The notes beneath the pieces are model-generated. The model worked only from the letters and a program-made list of their open reading frames with translations. It had not been told where the DNA came from and did not search any database. From the NCBI GenBank assembly GCA_020536535.1, contig JAHLWZ010000423.1:4252-68251 (forward strand): a DNA stretch of 64,000 nucleotides, given 5' to 3'. This stretch comes from Pelomyxa schiedti. Lineage: Eukaryota > Evosea > Pelobiontida > Pelomyxidae. The translations under genes were made by a program, and so were the position numbers. Positions 12,657-24,746 of this stretch are shown piece by piece; position 1 is the stretch's first letter, and every line of letters starts with the position of its first letter.

Positions 12657-15600
12657 ATGGAGTGGCGAGAAATTCTTGTCAACCGGTTTTCGGGAAATCA
12701 AAAAACCGGTTTGTCGGTTAATCGTGGGATGTGGACACCCCTACCCAACGCGTTACCACCCCTTATCAACATCCAGGACGACTATGACGATTACTCGGCC
12801 AGTACAGCGAGCAAGTCTCTCGGCTCGCTGCAGCAGTGGCCCCGCCCCAGGAACCTCAGGAATCCCGAGCCCAACCCGCCCTGGTCGCCAACCCCCTCCC
12901 CCCCGTTGGTGGGTGCCTCAGAACGCAGCTCGGGCGTCTCCGCAGAGGCAGACGCCGAGAAGGAACTCACTCCTGCCCCGCGCGTGGTAGACACCCGCGG
13001 CGACCAGGAGATGCGGGACTGGGGGGTGGCCACCACTACTACCACCACTTCTATTGCCATTGGCGCTGCCCCCAGCGACAACTCGTCGTTGTTTCTGCCG
13101 GGGGTGTTAGACCCACCACGGGGCCCGCAGCCTGGGAATGAGGAGCGAGAGACGGAGGCGCGCAACGGGGGCCCGGGAGGCGGCGTCGACGCTTACGAGA
13201 GGCACTACATGGCCACCATGCTGCAGTTCCAGCAGAAGCAGCAGCTGTTCAAGCAGCAACTTATGGGGTGGCGTAGCAGGCTCTATGAGCATGACAAGCA
13301 ATGGCAAGACCGCACGCACCGGTACCGCCGAATTCCGCACCACAAGAGCGATTACGAGAAAAAGCGGGCCTATCTGAACGCACAGGTACAACAGGCTCAG
13401 GCGCAGCTTGACAGGCTTCTGTCACAACAGGACCGGCTTTCTAAGTTGATGCATCAGAACGATCCTGCCCCTGAACCCTCGCTGTTCCAGGAACGAATGC
13501 CTACATCCGGCAATAATCTGCAGTACACCAGCACAGTGCCTACAGTACTATTTCCCCAACAAGTGGATGCGGCTACAAATAGGGGTACTGCTGGATCAAT
13601 GTATAATTATCAACAGCCACAACCGAATCAGCTCTACAACCAATACAAACCATCAACACAAAGACAACTTCCTCCAACAGGAATGCCGTTTCGAGGGCAA
13701 ACTAAAGGTGCATCATTTAACCAACCAAATCAACAGGAAACCCACCAAAATTGGCTATCTGTTAATTTGCCATCTCAGCAGCCCCCCTCATCGTATTTGG
13801 GTCCTTCTGGCGGCCCTTCAGAAATTAAATACCTCGCCCTAAGTGACGTTGTTATTCAATCAACCCTAAAGTTAGCTCCCGATGTAATCATGGTGTCTAT
13901 TACAAATAACCAATTCAAGTGCAGAGATAACGACTCACGTATTCAGGCCAATAAAATCGTTGAAGCTTTCAATTCCCATCTTGGATTTAATGGTTCTTCT
14001 CCTTACGGACGAGCCCACCCTAACTATCCACAGATAGTATAATGGTCCCTTCGAACTTTTTTGGGTCCGTTGTTCCTGTTGATGAATTTAGGCTAGTTCA
14101 CAGAAACAGAATACCTGAACTTGTCTCACACTCTGGAATTCCTGTCAGGAAAATTGTAGTCCCTCATTAGAAAAGTGATCCGTACTTATGTGACTAAAGA
14201 TTTCATTTGGAGATAGCATTGCAGATATAGGGTATTTCAAGGTTCCTCTCCCTTTTTCTTTAATGTCTTTTCTCACCATTGGTCAAAAGCAAACAACACC
14301 TTTTTTTGGAGCCCATGGAGTTTATGTAATCAATGTTCCTCAAGTAGAGAGCCAAAAATCCGCTTCTATCTCAACATATTCAGGGGCAGTATGGTTTAGC
14401 ATGGAGTGGAACGCAGCCCCTTCTTTACGTAAGAAGATGTATAGCCAATCCAATTAAACTCTTTTCAAGGGCGAAGGACCCCACGTAGTGCATGACAATA
14501 ATTTTCGATTTGAAAAGTTGCACCCCGCTTTTTGTCCCTATTTACGGCACGGAACAATCCATATTCTCAGAATTCCCAAAGGGTTTATTGTTAAGGTGCA
14601 AAAATGTTATACATACTATCATTCATCAAAACTAGGCCTGGCATAGTTCTGAAGCTGTCTTCCTGGAAGCTCAAGATGAACCTTATGTACTGAATACTAC
14701 TCTATTTGCTGTTGAATACAAGGACCAAATACGAGAACTTTTTTACAGTGCTGCTGATAGCATTATCGTTCATGGTTCACTGAAGAGAATTATTCCACGT
14801 ACTGGTGATGTGGCCATTACATACGATAACGGACATCTTTGTGTGCTTTCCTCCAAGGATTGTGAGAAAGTGCAGAGTTTCTTTATTTTTTTCCTCTGAC
14901 CCACTTTTAGCCAATACTTATTACCAGTCCCACGCACACCTTTGATAGCTTCCTCTCCACTGCCATACAGGTTCGGCTGGGTGTTAATAGTAGTTCTATA
15001 ACACCTTCATGTTAGACTCTCATTTTCCCAAGTGAGACTACCAAATTCACAAGAAGGAGAGACAATCCCCAGGATAAGAACTTTATGTTCGAGGTTTTTC
15101 CCTCCCCTTTGGCGCTCTCCAACTGGGCAACAGGTCTTTAGAACAAGTGATGGGCTACCAATTGGGGTGAAAGTACTCGTGGTTTTCCAGATATCACAGC
15201 CCCAATTGACTCTAACCAAGTTATCGAAAGACCAAATTATACCTCACATAGGTGCTAATATTGAGAGGAGGATTAACTCCTGCATTAACATGTTTCTCAG
15301 AAAATATAGTCGTGGCGGATCTTGGGACGGCAATTCAATCCCACAGCGTTTACGACTTCCAGAATTCTGGTCCGAGTATTCCTTCCACTAAAGACTTCTT
15401 TAGGAACTTCCAGCTCCAAGTGGCAGAAAAACTTGCCCTCGACCTCTTGGTAATTCAATTTTTCTGATTTTTTCATTTCATTTTTCTCCTTCTGTTAAAG
15501 TTATCTGCTTCAGGAATTTGGGATTAGACTCATACGCATAAATGTAGAGACACCTCAGGTTTTAGACTACGACCTTGCTCGCAAAGTTTCGCAGTTTGCG

Positions 15601-16365
15601 TTGGTGACAAAACAAGCAGAAGCACAGGCATCAGTTTTAGGAAAGCAACTTCTAATCACACAATCTCGTGCTGCAAGTCAAGCAGAGCAGGAGCGAATTG
15701 AAGTAATGTCAACATTTCCCTACCAAATCTCACATCTTTACAGCAAGAGCGTACCAATCAGGTATTTCCTTTTCCCAAATCACAACTCTCCTTCTACCTT
15801 CCACGTACTCAAGAACGTCGTCAATGCCGCGAAAGCAGACGCACTGGCGAAACAACTTGAAGTAGCGGCCGCACTACAGACTACCAAGTTTGAAGCCGAG
15901 GCCACCCGGATCAAGTAAATCTTCACTACAAATAACACATACTACATATCACGCCGAACAAACCCCCACCAAAACAGAGCTTCTGCCGAGGCAGAAGCGG
16001 CGATGGTGCACACAATAGCGAAGGAGAAAGAAGCTCTCCTACTATCTCAATTCCCTGTATACTCACACCTGTGTCAAGCTGAGGTTTTCGCGAAGGCACT
16101 TCACAAAATCCCTACCATAATTGTGCCCGATAATTCCATCTTTGTTGGCACAGCACTCCCCCGTGGGCCCTACCAAGAGGCCGCAATAACAACCACCAAC
16201 AGTGAAGAGTGGAGGACTGAGGAAGACGCAGCCCAATTTACACAGATTGAGCGGGTGGTGGAAAGCCTTCTCTGCATGAACTTGGACAGAATTTGCATCC
16301 CAGAGGATACGCCTGACCAGTTTCCAACCTTCGACCCACTCACTCTTGTACCCAATAGCTTTTAG
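12657..16365 (+). CDS. SPFH (band 7) protein with vault-like repeats and long disordered N-terminus
   Basis: A first exon of about 1.36 kb (ATG at 12657 after an A-rich leader) encodes a disordered Pro/Ser/Gln-rich region with a short coiled coil near 13210-13450. From 13990 onward, exons split by 40-60 nt introns encode repeated beta units such as HGTIHILRIPKGFIVKAW and GQYGLAWSGTQPLLYGEGP. These resemble the small repeats of major vault protein and related SPFH proteins. An SPFH core follows (DGLPIGVKVLVVFQIS near 15150; FGIRLIRINVETPQ near 15520), then an Ala/Glu/Lys-rich coiled coil and a tail ending at 16365. SPFH proteins oligomerise into membrane-associated cages or rings. No transmembrane segment is evident, so a cytosolic or peripheral assembly is more likely than a stomatin-like one. 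The function is not known. Confidence 0.75.
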
Positions 16366-16403
16366 CTTTTCTATTTCAAAAGCACTTTGAAAAAAAAAAA
16401 CCG

Positions 16404-17024
16404 ATGAAGGCAAGGCGTGATCGCGACGCTTCGTGCTGTGCTGAATTTCAGGTTCTTGCGCCGACGTCCCGAGACCAATTTATGGGATTGCTCATGGCGA
16501 CACATGCCCGCTGTGGAGCCCGGAGCGGTGGTTCCTGCTTGTCAGGCAACCCGTACCTGCTCCGGCTATTATGGGACTTGTGTTTTGGCATTGAGAGACG
16601 CTTCAGTGTGTATGTGCGCAATTCTCGCAACAGCCCCTACTCCCAGTGTTTGGAATTTGGCCTGACTCCAACAGTTGCCCTCTCTTGTGTACAAATGAGT
16701 CCAACATCCAACTGGCACCCAATGCAATTGGGTTCAGTTGTGCAATGTATTACTGTAGAAGCTGTGCCGGTAATGCTGTACCCGAGAGTGCGTTTGGGCT
16801 GTTTGAATTGGCACGTGTCTGATGGTTACTTTGATGTGAAGACAAGGAAAAGTGTTGGTGGTCCTGGTGCGGAGCAGGGGCTTCACTGTTTCTGGAGATT
16901 GTCTGTGGGTGGTGTAGTTAACCTGGTAGAGTTCTGCTCTGGCTTGGTTGTTCTCTCTGTGAAATATAAACCTCCAAGAAGACACATTCTAGAACTTGTT
17001 GATGAATATGTGCTATCTATGTGA
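16404..17024 (+). CDS. Lineage-specific single-exon protein, unknown function
   Basis: A 206-residue open frame starts at an ATG after a run of ten A, only 38 bp past the SPFH stop codon. It contains TSRDQFMGLLMATHARCG and NPYLLRLLWDLCFG, then a Val/Leu/Cys-rich region. From memory this combination resembles a large lineage-specific family in Pelomyxa, in which the second motif is near the N-terminus of much longer proteins. That resemblance was not tested. At 206 residues it could be a truncated copy. Alternatively it is a decayed gene whose remaining frame stays open by chance. Confidence 0.45.
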   Translation: MKARRDRDASCCAEFQVLAPTSRDQFMGLLMATHARCGARSGGSCLSGNPYLLRLLWDLCFGIERRFSVYVRNSRNSPYSQCLEFGLTPTVALSCVQMSPTSNWHPMQLGSVVQCITVEAVPVMLYPRVRLGCLNWHVSDGYFDVKTRKSVGGPGAEQGLHCFWRLSVGGVVNLVEFCSGLVVLSVKYKPPRRHILELVDEYVLSM

Positions 17025-17359
17025 AACAATTGGCTAGAAACCACGGCTAACAAGATTGGGACTCACACTTTATATTTTTTTGTATCTTAGGATCTTGCCA
17101 CTGCGACTTAGACCCAATCAGAGTTCCATGAATCACTCCGCAACAAAGGATATCTCGGGGAGCAGGAAGCTCTCGTCATGTTTTGGCTGGTTGCTCTTCG
17201 GGGAGGAGCTGGTAAAAAAAAAACCAAATAACTTAAAAAAGCATTTGATGCGGCATTGAAGGCGACACCGAAATGGTTCTGTTGAGGAGCGGGACTTTTT
17301 TTTGCTTCTTCTTTTGTAGAAGACCAACTAAAGCTCCAACAGTGTGTGAATCACCACTA
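17025..17359 (+). other. Intergenic stretch, no gene seen
   Basis: About 335 bp with T-rich and A-rich runs, including an A run at 17214-17223 and a T run near 17297. It probably holds the promoter and 5' leader of the next plus-strand gene; no coding exon is supported. Confidence 0.4.
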
Positions 17360-20014
17360 ATGTCCCTGCAGCCACACCCACAGCCCCCCCACCACGGGCA
17401 CCACAGCACCCCCGCAGCAGACCAAATCGCAGCCGGCATCCCAGGCCCCAGGCCCCGCCCACACGGCGTGTACCCCACCGACGTAGGCACGCCAGCGGCG
17501 ACCGCCGGGGCCGCGGAAGGGCCCCTCGTCCCCGCCCGCTTCCTTGTCGACCAGCACCACCACCACTACGCCGTGCAGTTGGCGGAGGCCGATACCCCCA
17601 ACGGGCCCCTGTACCCCGCCTACATGATCTCTGGCCGCCGCGCCCGCAACCTCGCCGCTGCCGCCGCTGCCGCCGCTGCCGCCGCCGCCGCCGCGGACGA
17701 CGAAGAAGGGGAAGAAGCACCGCCATCAGCATCAGCAGCCGCAGCCGCTGCCGAAGCGCCGCCCCCGCCGCCGCTACAAAGAGTGCGCCCGGCAGAGAGC
17801 CGCGGGCACGACGCGGAGCTGCGGCAGGGAAGTGATGACAATGACCACGACGATGAGGGCGAGTGGCAGGTTACCGACTGGCGTCACATTACTGTGAATG
17901 CCTCCGAATCGGAAGGGGCACTACCACCAATAGCCAAAGAGCGTACTTTTGATGCTCAATCGCAATCGCAATCGCAACCGCAACCACAGTCACAGTTGGC
18001 CAGACAGGCACCAACACAAACGCACAATGCACAACCACGGCCAAAGATACAACCACAACCTGAATTGCATACAGCGCCAGACGTCACACAACTAGCACTG
18101 CAAAATCCAAGTGACACACAGGCACACAATGGACGGTCGCGGCTGGAGTGTCCTCCTCCATCACGGCTGGAAAATCACCAGCAGAAATTACAACAAACAG
18201 GAGATTCACCGCAGTTACCTGGTGTGCCCCCATTAGTTGCTTCTTTGTTTGATGTAGTGCCACAGGCAGCTTACCACGTGGCACAGACTACATCTCCAGC
18301 CAAAACGCCATCTCTAAATTCATCCCTTGCCGTTCAAAGCACCTCTCTCATTAGGCCCTTACCAAACCAAATCACCCATTCTATAGATTGTGAACCACAA
18401 TCCACTTCTGTTACTGACTCCCTGTCCCACGCTATATCCGGGGGCACAGGCACATTAAGTGCACAAAGCAGCCATATGCTGCTATCTGCCTCGAACTCTA
18501 CTCACAATGTGTCCGTGAGCTCTGCTCCTCTAAACTGCCCTCCTCCAACTAGCTCCACTCTTCCACTTTCCTTTTCATCACAATTGAATATTCCTGCAAC
18601 TCTTCCACCTTCCAGACACTACACGAATCTCCCTTCGATTCCTTCCACAAAAAACCAGATCACCTATTCCCAACAACCAACTGACACTTTAACTCTACTT
18701 CCCAAGTGCCCTATTCTTCCCTTGACCACAAGCAATCCAACTTCAACTGTTACATGTAATAATTCACCATCCCTCAGACAGGAATTACCCGGGGGTGATT
18801 CAGCAACTCCTCAACCATCGTGTCTACCTATCTCTGAAATTTCACCACCTAGCAATCTGCTGACTAACCATTCTACAATCAATGAAACTCCTCTTAATAG
18901 TCTATCTGCGTATCCCCAGCACCACCCTCCGACTCCCCCAGCACAGGACAACCTTAAATTTAACAGTGATTCAATCACTATTACAGAGCAACTACACATA
19001 GAACTGCAACCTGAAACGCACACACAACAAATCTGGCAATTACAGCACGCAAAGCCGTTACAACCACAAAAACCACATTCTCAACAGCCACAGCCACAAA
19101 CCGTACCCTTAGATCAGTCGAATACTGCAGTTCAAGAAAGAGAAGCTGCAAACATCAAATCAGCTTCCTACCCTGTTTTCCCAGTCCCTCAAACAGTAGG
19201 GGCCAGAGTAGCACCAGACTCACTGACCTACAAATCTCCATCAATGGAATCATCATTAATATCCCTCGATGACCATTCCTGTCCCACTCAACAACCTCTG
19301 TCCATCGAGCAAAGCGAGTCCTTCATTCTACCCACCTCACAACAAAGCACAAACAAAAGCAATTCTGCACTCTGTCCTCAGACCTGTCCAATCAGTTTAC
19401 CATTGAAGCCAACTGAGGAAAAGCCCTCCCCACCACCGAGACCACAAAAACTTGAGGATGATTCTATGTCTCAACCTGTTGGAACCATAGCTTCCAACCA
19501 TTGCACAGACTCCTCAGCCACCACCAAAACTGACACCGGCGCAACATTGCATCCACCTTCCCTCGCACATTCAAGCAAGCCCAAGCAAACCTACACTTCC
19601 ATTCCCATGAAAAATTCAAGTACAAATCAAACCCACACTTCCCATTCAGCACTACACACTGTGAAGACCTTAGATGCAGGTCCTGTTTCCAAGGCAACCG
19701 CAACTTCAGTGTCTGAACAGAAAAGGCCGGAAACAGGGCCGGATCACAAACCTGAGGTTGTGTTCCATCCCCCACCCATGTTCCACATCACCCCATGGCC
19801 AGTAACAGAGCCCAGAACGAGATATGACCACACAAGCACAACTTATTCTTACTACCCAACATCAACAATGAGACTGGAGCAACAAGTGGCACAACTGGCC
19901 AACCAATTGTCTACATTGGAAATGTGGCTCAGAACTGCCTTTGATCAGCACACACTACCACAAATCATGCAGAGGTTGACAAGTATTGAGCAGAAGATGG
20001 CTGAACTTGGGTGA
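17360..20014 (+). CDS. Large intronless Pro/Gln/Ser/Thr-rich protein with C-terminal coiled coil
   Basis: A single exon of about 885 residues. The ATG at 17360 begins a Pro/His-rich segment, preferred over earlier in-frame starts that lie in T-rich leader sequence. A run of Ala (17649-17694) is followed by an acidic patch. Several hundred residues of disordered Gln, Pro, Ser and Thr follow, ending in a short helix (QVAQLANQLSTLEMWLRTAF) likely to form a coiled coil. The 5' part is very GC-rich while the rest is near average, as in several other intronless genes here. No family was recognised. It could be a scaffold or transcription-related protein, but nothing in the sequence proves a role. 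Confidence 0.65.
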   Translation: MSLQPHPQPPHHGHHSTPAADQIAAGIPGPRPRPHGVYPTDVGTPAATAGAAEGPLVPARFLVDQHHHHYAVQLAEADTPNGPLYPAYMISGRRARNLAAAAAAAAAAAAAADDEEGEEAPPSASAAAAAAEAPPPPPLQRVRPAESRGHDAELRQGSDDNDHDDEGEWQVTDWRHITVNASESEGALPPIAKERTFDAQSQSQSQPQPQSQLARQAPTQTHNAQPRPKIQPQPELHTAPDVTQLALQNPSDTQAHNGRSRLECPPPSRLENHQQKLQQTGDSPQLPGVPPLVASLFDVVPQAAYHVAQTTSPAKTPSLNSSLAVQSTSLIRPLPNQITHSIDCEPQSTSVTDSLSHAISGGTGTLSAQSSHMLLSASNSTHNVSVSSAPLNCPPPTSSTLPLSFSSQLNIPATLPPSRHYTNLPSIPSTKNQITYSQQPTDTLTLLPKCPILPLTTSNPTSTVTCNNSPSLRQELPGGDSATPQPSCLPISEISPPSNLLTNHSTINETPLNSLSAYPQHHPPTPPAQDNLKFNSDSITITEQLHIELQPETHTQQIWQLQHAKPLQPQKPHSQQPQPQTVPLDQSNTAVQEREAANIKSASYPVFPVPQTVGARVAPDSLTYKSPSMESSLISLDDHSCPTQQPLSIEQSESFILPTSQQSTNKSNSALCPQTCPISLPLKPTEEKPSPPPRPQKLEDDSMSQPVGTIASNHCTDSSATTKTDTGATLHPPSLAHSSKPKQTYTSIPMKNSSTNQTHTSHSALHTVKTLDAGPVSKATATSVSEQKRPETGPDHKPEVVFHPPPMFHITPWPVTEPRTRYDHTSTTYSYYPTSTMRLEQQVAQLANQLSTLEMWLRTAFDQHTLPQIMQRLTSIEQKMAELG
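17649..17694 (+). repeat. GCC-rich triplet repeat encoding poly-Ala
   Basis: Imperfect gcc/gct triplets give an uninterrupted run of alanines in the 17360-20014 gene. Confidence 0.85.
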
Positions 20015-20156
20015 ATGACATAATCAACGGACTGGACCCTTCATTTTCGTTCTCTCACCAGGACAGACGGTCTGTGGGTTTTTATGCTGTGGAATGGGAT
20101 ACAAAACGAAGTAAAAACGGAAAAGAGAAGAAAATTTTTCCTTTCCCGGAACCGTG

Positions 20157-23100
20157 ATGCAGGCAGCTACCAGCAACAAGGCGAGTGTTTCTCAACTCAC
20201 GCAAGTTGCACAGAGCTTCTTGCCATCTGACGTAGCTAGCCGGCTATTGCATCACCACAAGTGTGCCTGCGCAACTGCGACTGATTCCACAGCCCCAGCA
20301 ACAACAACCGCCACTGCAACGAGCAGCAATTGTGGGAACACTCCCGCTCCGTGCATTGCGAATTGTGGGGCGTCGTCGGCAAATGTGCCTGGTACTTGTG
20401 GCACGACGGCGGCGTCAACACCTGCCGCCGTGGATTCTGTTGTTATTGGCAAGCACGGCACTGTGTGGGATTGCGCTTGTGGGTGCGGTGGATGCTGCGG
20501 GGGCGATATTCACAGAGTGAACTCGGCTGCAATTAGGGTGCACCGGTACTTGTGGGATCCTGATTGTTCCTTCTTAGCTGCTGCAAAGACGGCAATCACA
20601 GAGTTTCCATATGATGGCAAGGTTTTTCTTTTTCTTTTTTTTTCCTTTTCTCCCCCAGCTTGTTTGGTTTTTGGTTCTGAGGGTTAGTTTGTTGATTGGA
20701 CAGTGTGGTTTATGATAGTGCATTTTAGGTTGGTGACTTCATCAACACGGCGGTAAGGATGATTACGTCTTCAAGGTATACACTTGGTTTGTTTGTGTGC
20801 TGCCTTGTCACTAATGTTGGTGTCCAAGTACGGTGGATTATCACTATGTGGGTCTTTTTGCCATTGGTGTTGGCATATTGGAGCAATGGCTATCTGATGT
20901 TTATGCCTCTTTTCCCGGTACAGATGCCCCTCCACGTGTCTTGACGGACTTGATTGATTCCACGCAAATCCTGGAGGCACTTGGAGCACAGCAAGTATTT
21001 TGTCACTCCTTTCAAAGTGCCCTTTACCCTATTTTAGGTATCCCTTTTGAAGTGTTTTATTGCAGCACCTGCTGGTACCACTTTTTTTTTTGTACAAACA
21101 AAAAATATGCTCTATCCAGTTAATTATTGCACTAACTGCTATCCAAGGGCTCAATCTCAGAAACTTAGTGTGGCACGGTTTCATCCACCCTTATGAATTC
21201 AGCCCCGAGTACTTGTCCCTTCTCTCGGTAGCACTGGTTTCTCTCATGCTGGAATACAAGACTTCTGCACACAATATAAGATTCCCACTGAAAACGATGA
21301 GTGGGCGCCATATGATAGACCATACTGCCTTCAATAATTCCATTACATGGAATTCCACTTCTTTACCATTCTTTATTGGTATCAGGTTTTCCTTATCCTG
21401 TATCACTGCCAGATATTGCTAACCCTCAAAGGTGATATTTCAAATGAAGAATATGCTGCTCTGAAGTCAGCTGTCGCAACCTCATCGTTTGTTATTCCAA
21501 GCCGTAAAGATCTCTGGTTGACTGCCATAGACATTTTGCTATCACCAAATCAGAGAGGTCGAACTTCTTTTCGTCTTGTGAGCAATCCCTTATCTTTTTA
21601 AAGAGGGTCCTCTTGAAAGTGGCCACTTGTTTGGGCTTGTATTGTTACTACCTCAGATTGAGCATGCTCTAAGAATCTACTTTGTTAGAGAGAACCAATT
21701 AGATGATAGGTATCTTTGTGCAGGTATCTGTGGCAGTTATGATTGGCAAGGAAGGAAAAAATAACACTGCCTTGCAGACTACAGAATATACTACACAACA
21801 CTTGATGTGCTTCTCCAAACAGAAGTAATAAATCAAGGTGGACAACTTCTTGCTGCTACTGGCAAATACACCAACCCGAAGTTTCAGCAACCAAGTCTTG
21901 CCTCGTTCTTCCTTCTCATTACCCGTTTCACTGATAACGTGAAGGTGATGCCACTGCACTGGCGTCCAATTCTTCACACAAGCCAAACTCATTGTACCCA
22001 ACTCTTGGCTGCTCCTTGATGGAAACAATGCAAGATCTTTTTATACGTGTTAAAGGTAAGAAATTGCTATTGCCCTACAGATGTATCACACATGCAGGAC
22101 CCCGTATTCGAGATACAGTTGCACATGGACAAATTCCCAATTCTGAGTTGTCTGCTGTAGTAACGAGAATTACACTCTCACTCACATTAGCTCTTTGCCT
22201 GAAGTTCTCTGGTATGAATATCTTGAGACAGTAACTTAATTTCTCAAGTTATGCAGAATTACAATCCTCCCTTCCTCCGCAGCTTGCAAAATGTTTGCGG
22301 TACTACCAGTTGGAGTACAGGTCACACTTTCACCCTCAAGTATATCTTGTATCGGAGTTGACTAAGTTTCCGGGTCTCCTTGAAGCCCTGAGATCCGAGG
22401 TGTCTCTTCAATTACTGTTCACAGATTTCACTCATGTGGCCAAGATTTCATCAGCATACCTGAGGCAAGAACTTTCTGAGGATTATTTGTCCGGCAGAGG
22501 AGAGTCTTCCTCTCTTTCATCTGATTTTGAAAGTGTGACTTTGGAACTGAAAAACACTTTGGACAAAATGGGAGGGGCCCTCTTGGAACCAACAAATACC
22601 CTTTTTAGCAGTCAACTTGAACTGACAGCCACCACTCTGGTGCACCAGCTCACTGAGCAAACAAATGGCTTTGTCACTGCTTTGTCCACCAAGCTCACAC
22701 AACTTATAAACGATGTAATTCATGCATACTTACTTACAATTGACTTATGCACTCAAGGTTGCCAATAACAGTGCTACAAGGAGACAAGAAATGTCACTTT
22801 ACAAGCTTCTTCGTTGCATTGACGGACTAGCTTCCGCGGTTTGTTCTTCCATTCATCTATTACCACAGCTCTAACCATCCAAGGCCAACATGCTCCACCA
22901 CACCGCTGTTTTCTGCACCGTCTGCCTATTCCGGTCAGGGAACCTTCCAACAATGCAGCCCGCTGCCGATTCTTCACCAGGATGCGCGACCACCACGCCG
23001 CCAACGCGTGCCAGCAAACTTGTGCCTCTCACCAAGTTACTCCGGAAATTCCTCACCACTGCCGAAAGAACACACTCTCACTGTGCACAGCAAAGCTGGG

Positions 23101-23171
23101 CAGTGCTGTGCACACACCTACAATCACTAAAACCCACACTCCTTGATCCTTCATTCCTCACTCTGCTGTAG
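20157..23171 (+). CDS. ERMARD-like protein (DUF4209 family)
   Basis: A multi-exon gene starting at ATG 20157. After a Cys/Ser/Thr-rich N-terminus come helical exons (FLAAAKTAITEFPYDGK; VDYHYVGLFAIGVGILEQWL). Two motifs match vertebrate ERMARD (C6orf70) in the same order: GLNLRNLVWHGFIHPYEF near 21145-21200 and GPRIRDTVAHGQI near 22100-22135. In human ERMARD these are GLNLRNVLWHGF and GPRIRDHLSHGEI. The last exons give a helical tail ending at 23171. Introns include one at 20785-20827, which gives the frame into VDYHYV. ERMARD is described as an ER-membrane protein linked to RNA degradation and neuronal migration in mammals; its biochemical role is unclear. The paired RN..HG motifs resemble HEPN-type or DUF4209 folds. 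Some middle exon borders remain unsettled. Confidence 0.78.
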
Positions 23172-24673
23172 AACCCACGGCAATACCGAAAACAAGTGTG
23201 TTTTGCAAAAGTTCGCAGAAACAAAAATTTTCGCACCTATGACACTGTTTAAACGGTTAGGCTAGTTCATTCTCTTCGCATCGGCACATTGCTATCGCAT
23301 AACCCTGCTTCTCCTGGCATGCTACGTTCGAGTACTTCGACATCCACGTGGTGACATCGCATTCTGTTTCTTCGTTGCGTTACTCTGTTGCTCTTTTCAT
23401 TCGCATCGTTTTGCAAGCATTTTGCATTGCACCTTCGTTATGGTTCATCGTCGTCATTATATGCTCTATCTACTGTGGCGTTACTCCTGCACTACACACT
23501 CGTGCACATCTACTTCGACGTTCTCGTGATTGCACACTTGCGTTATTACCGCTCTTTCAGGACCATCGTTTTCCTGTTGTTTTCTTGCTCATTCTGTTCA
23601 TTGGTCGTTCGTACCAACGGGAGATGCTCAAGCGTTTTGGCAACGACTCTGTCTACACTACATTGCATCTGTACCTGCACTACAACAAGCTGTCGTTCTC
23701 TGTGACGCTCTGTTATGCCGATTTTTCCCTTCTAAGGTATAATAAAACCCCAAACCACATTGTTTATTACGGCTTCTTGTATGGTTTTGGAGGTATCCTG
23801 GTGAAAGGAGAGTGTACCTGGTAAGGCAGCATGGTGGAATCGCGACTATGTTGCGATCGCGATGTTGTGGAATGGTGCATCAGCCTGCACTGAAGCGGAT
23901 ATTTACGGCACTGAAGCGATCATTTCCGGCACTACCAGCATGCACTCTGCAATGAGATTAGCGCGGAAATCATGAGGATCATACGTACAACACCCAGCAA
24001 GTGTTTTATTCAACGCGGGAATGCTACAAACCACCAAATCACTGGATCAATTCCAAAGCTAGTGATGGTGCATCCCTGTGATGGACCTCAGCATTGTATA
24101 TTGCAGTCCCATCACACCTGGAAAATCGTTTTTTGACCTTCTGGATGTTATTTTGCCTTGCAAGACGTTATTTTGGGAATAAAAGAAGTGGACACACAGT
24201 TATCCTTGCAGTAGCTCCCAGGGGCACTTGATTGTTATCTACTTTTTTTTTGGAGCAGCATGTTAGTCTGGTGGGAAGGTTTGCCAGCTCCTTCCTTCTG
24301 CATTACACCACAAAGTAAGTCCCACTCCATGCAAAGAACGGTGGGAAAGCCTGGCATTTTGTAAGCATTCAATAAGATCAGGAAGCCCCAGACAACGAAA
24401 GGCACCATGTTTCCCTGATAAATAAATACCAAAAATTGAAAGAAAGTGGCAAACCTGATAAGAGCTCCCAATGTTGACCACGATTGCCGCGGACCTCACA
24501 TTGTTGACTGCCATCATCGTTGGACCTCCACTGTTGACCACTGCAGAAGGGCTTGGGTCATTTATCGTCGTTGCGTTACCACTGCCCAACTCAGCGGAGT
24601 TTACCCCCACTGGTCAACTTGCTTCTGTGCAGCCGAAGTTTTGTATGTTTTTAAAAAAAAAACCTGGTAAAGC
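23172..24673. other. Non-coding or unrecognised stretch
   Basis: About 1.5 kb between the ERMARD-like gene and the minus-strand ankyrin-like gene. The part from 23340 to 23830 is pyrimidine-rich on the plus strand and has hydrophobic-looking frames in all three phases, which I read as compositional. Around 23889-23934 the phrase (t/g)gcactgaagcg occurs twice about 23 bp apart. A minus-strand frame at 24263-24610 could encode about 115 residues but has no known motif. Confidence 0.3.
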
Positions 24674-24742
24674 AAAGCGTTTAAAAGGGATTCAAAACGG
24701 ATTCAAAAAGCGATTCAAAACAGATTCTAAAGCGTTTACAAG
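24674..24742 (+). repeat. Short degenerate tandem repeat around gattcaaaa
   Basis: Four imperfect units built on gattcaaaa lie in a row, flanked by two copies of aaagcgttta. The array sits directly beyond the 3' end of the minus-strand ankyrin-like gene, so it may be in its 3' UTR. Confidence 0.7.
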
Positions 24743-24746
24743 CTTA

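Noticed and set aside
23348-23824. Apparent membrane protein of about 158 residues
   Set aside because: Pyrimidine-rich DNA gives hydrophobic residues in every frame; no proper start context and no homologous motif.
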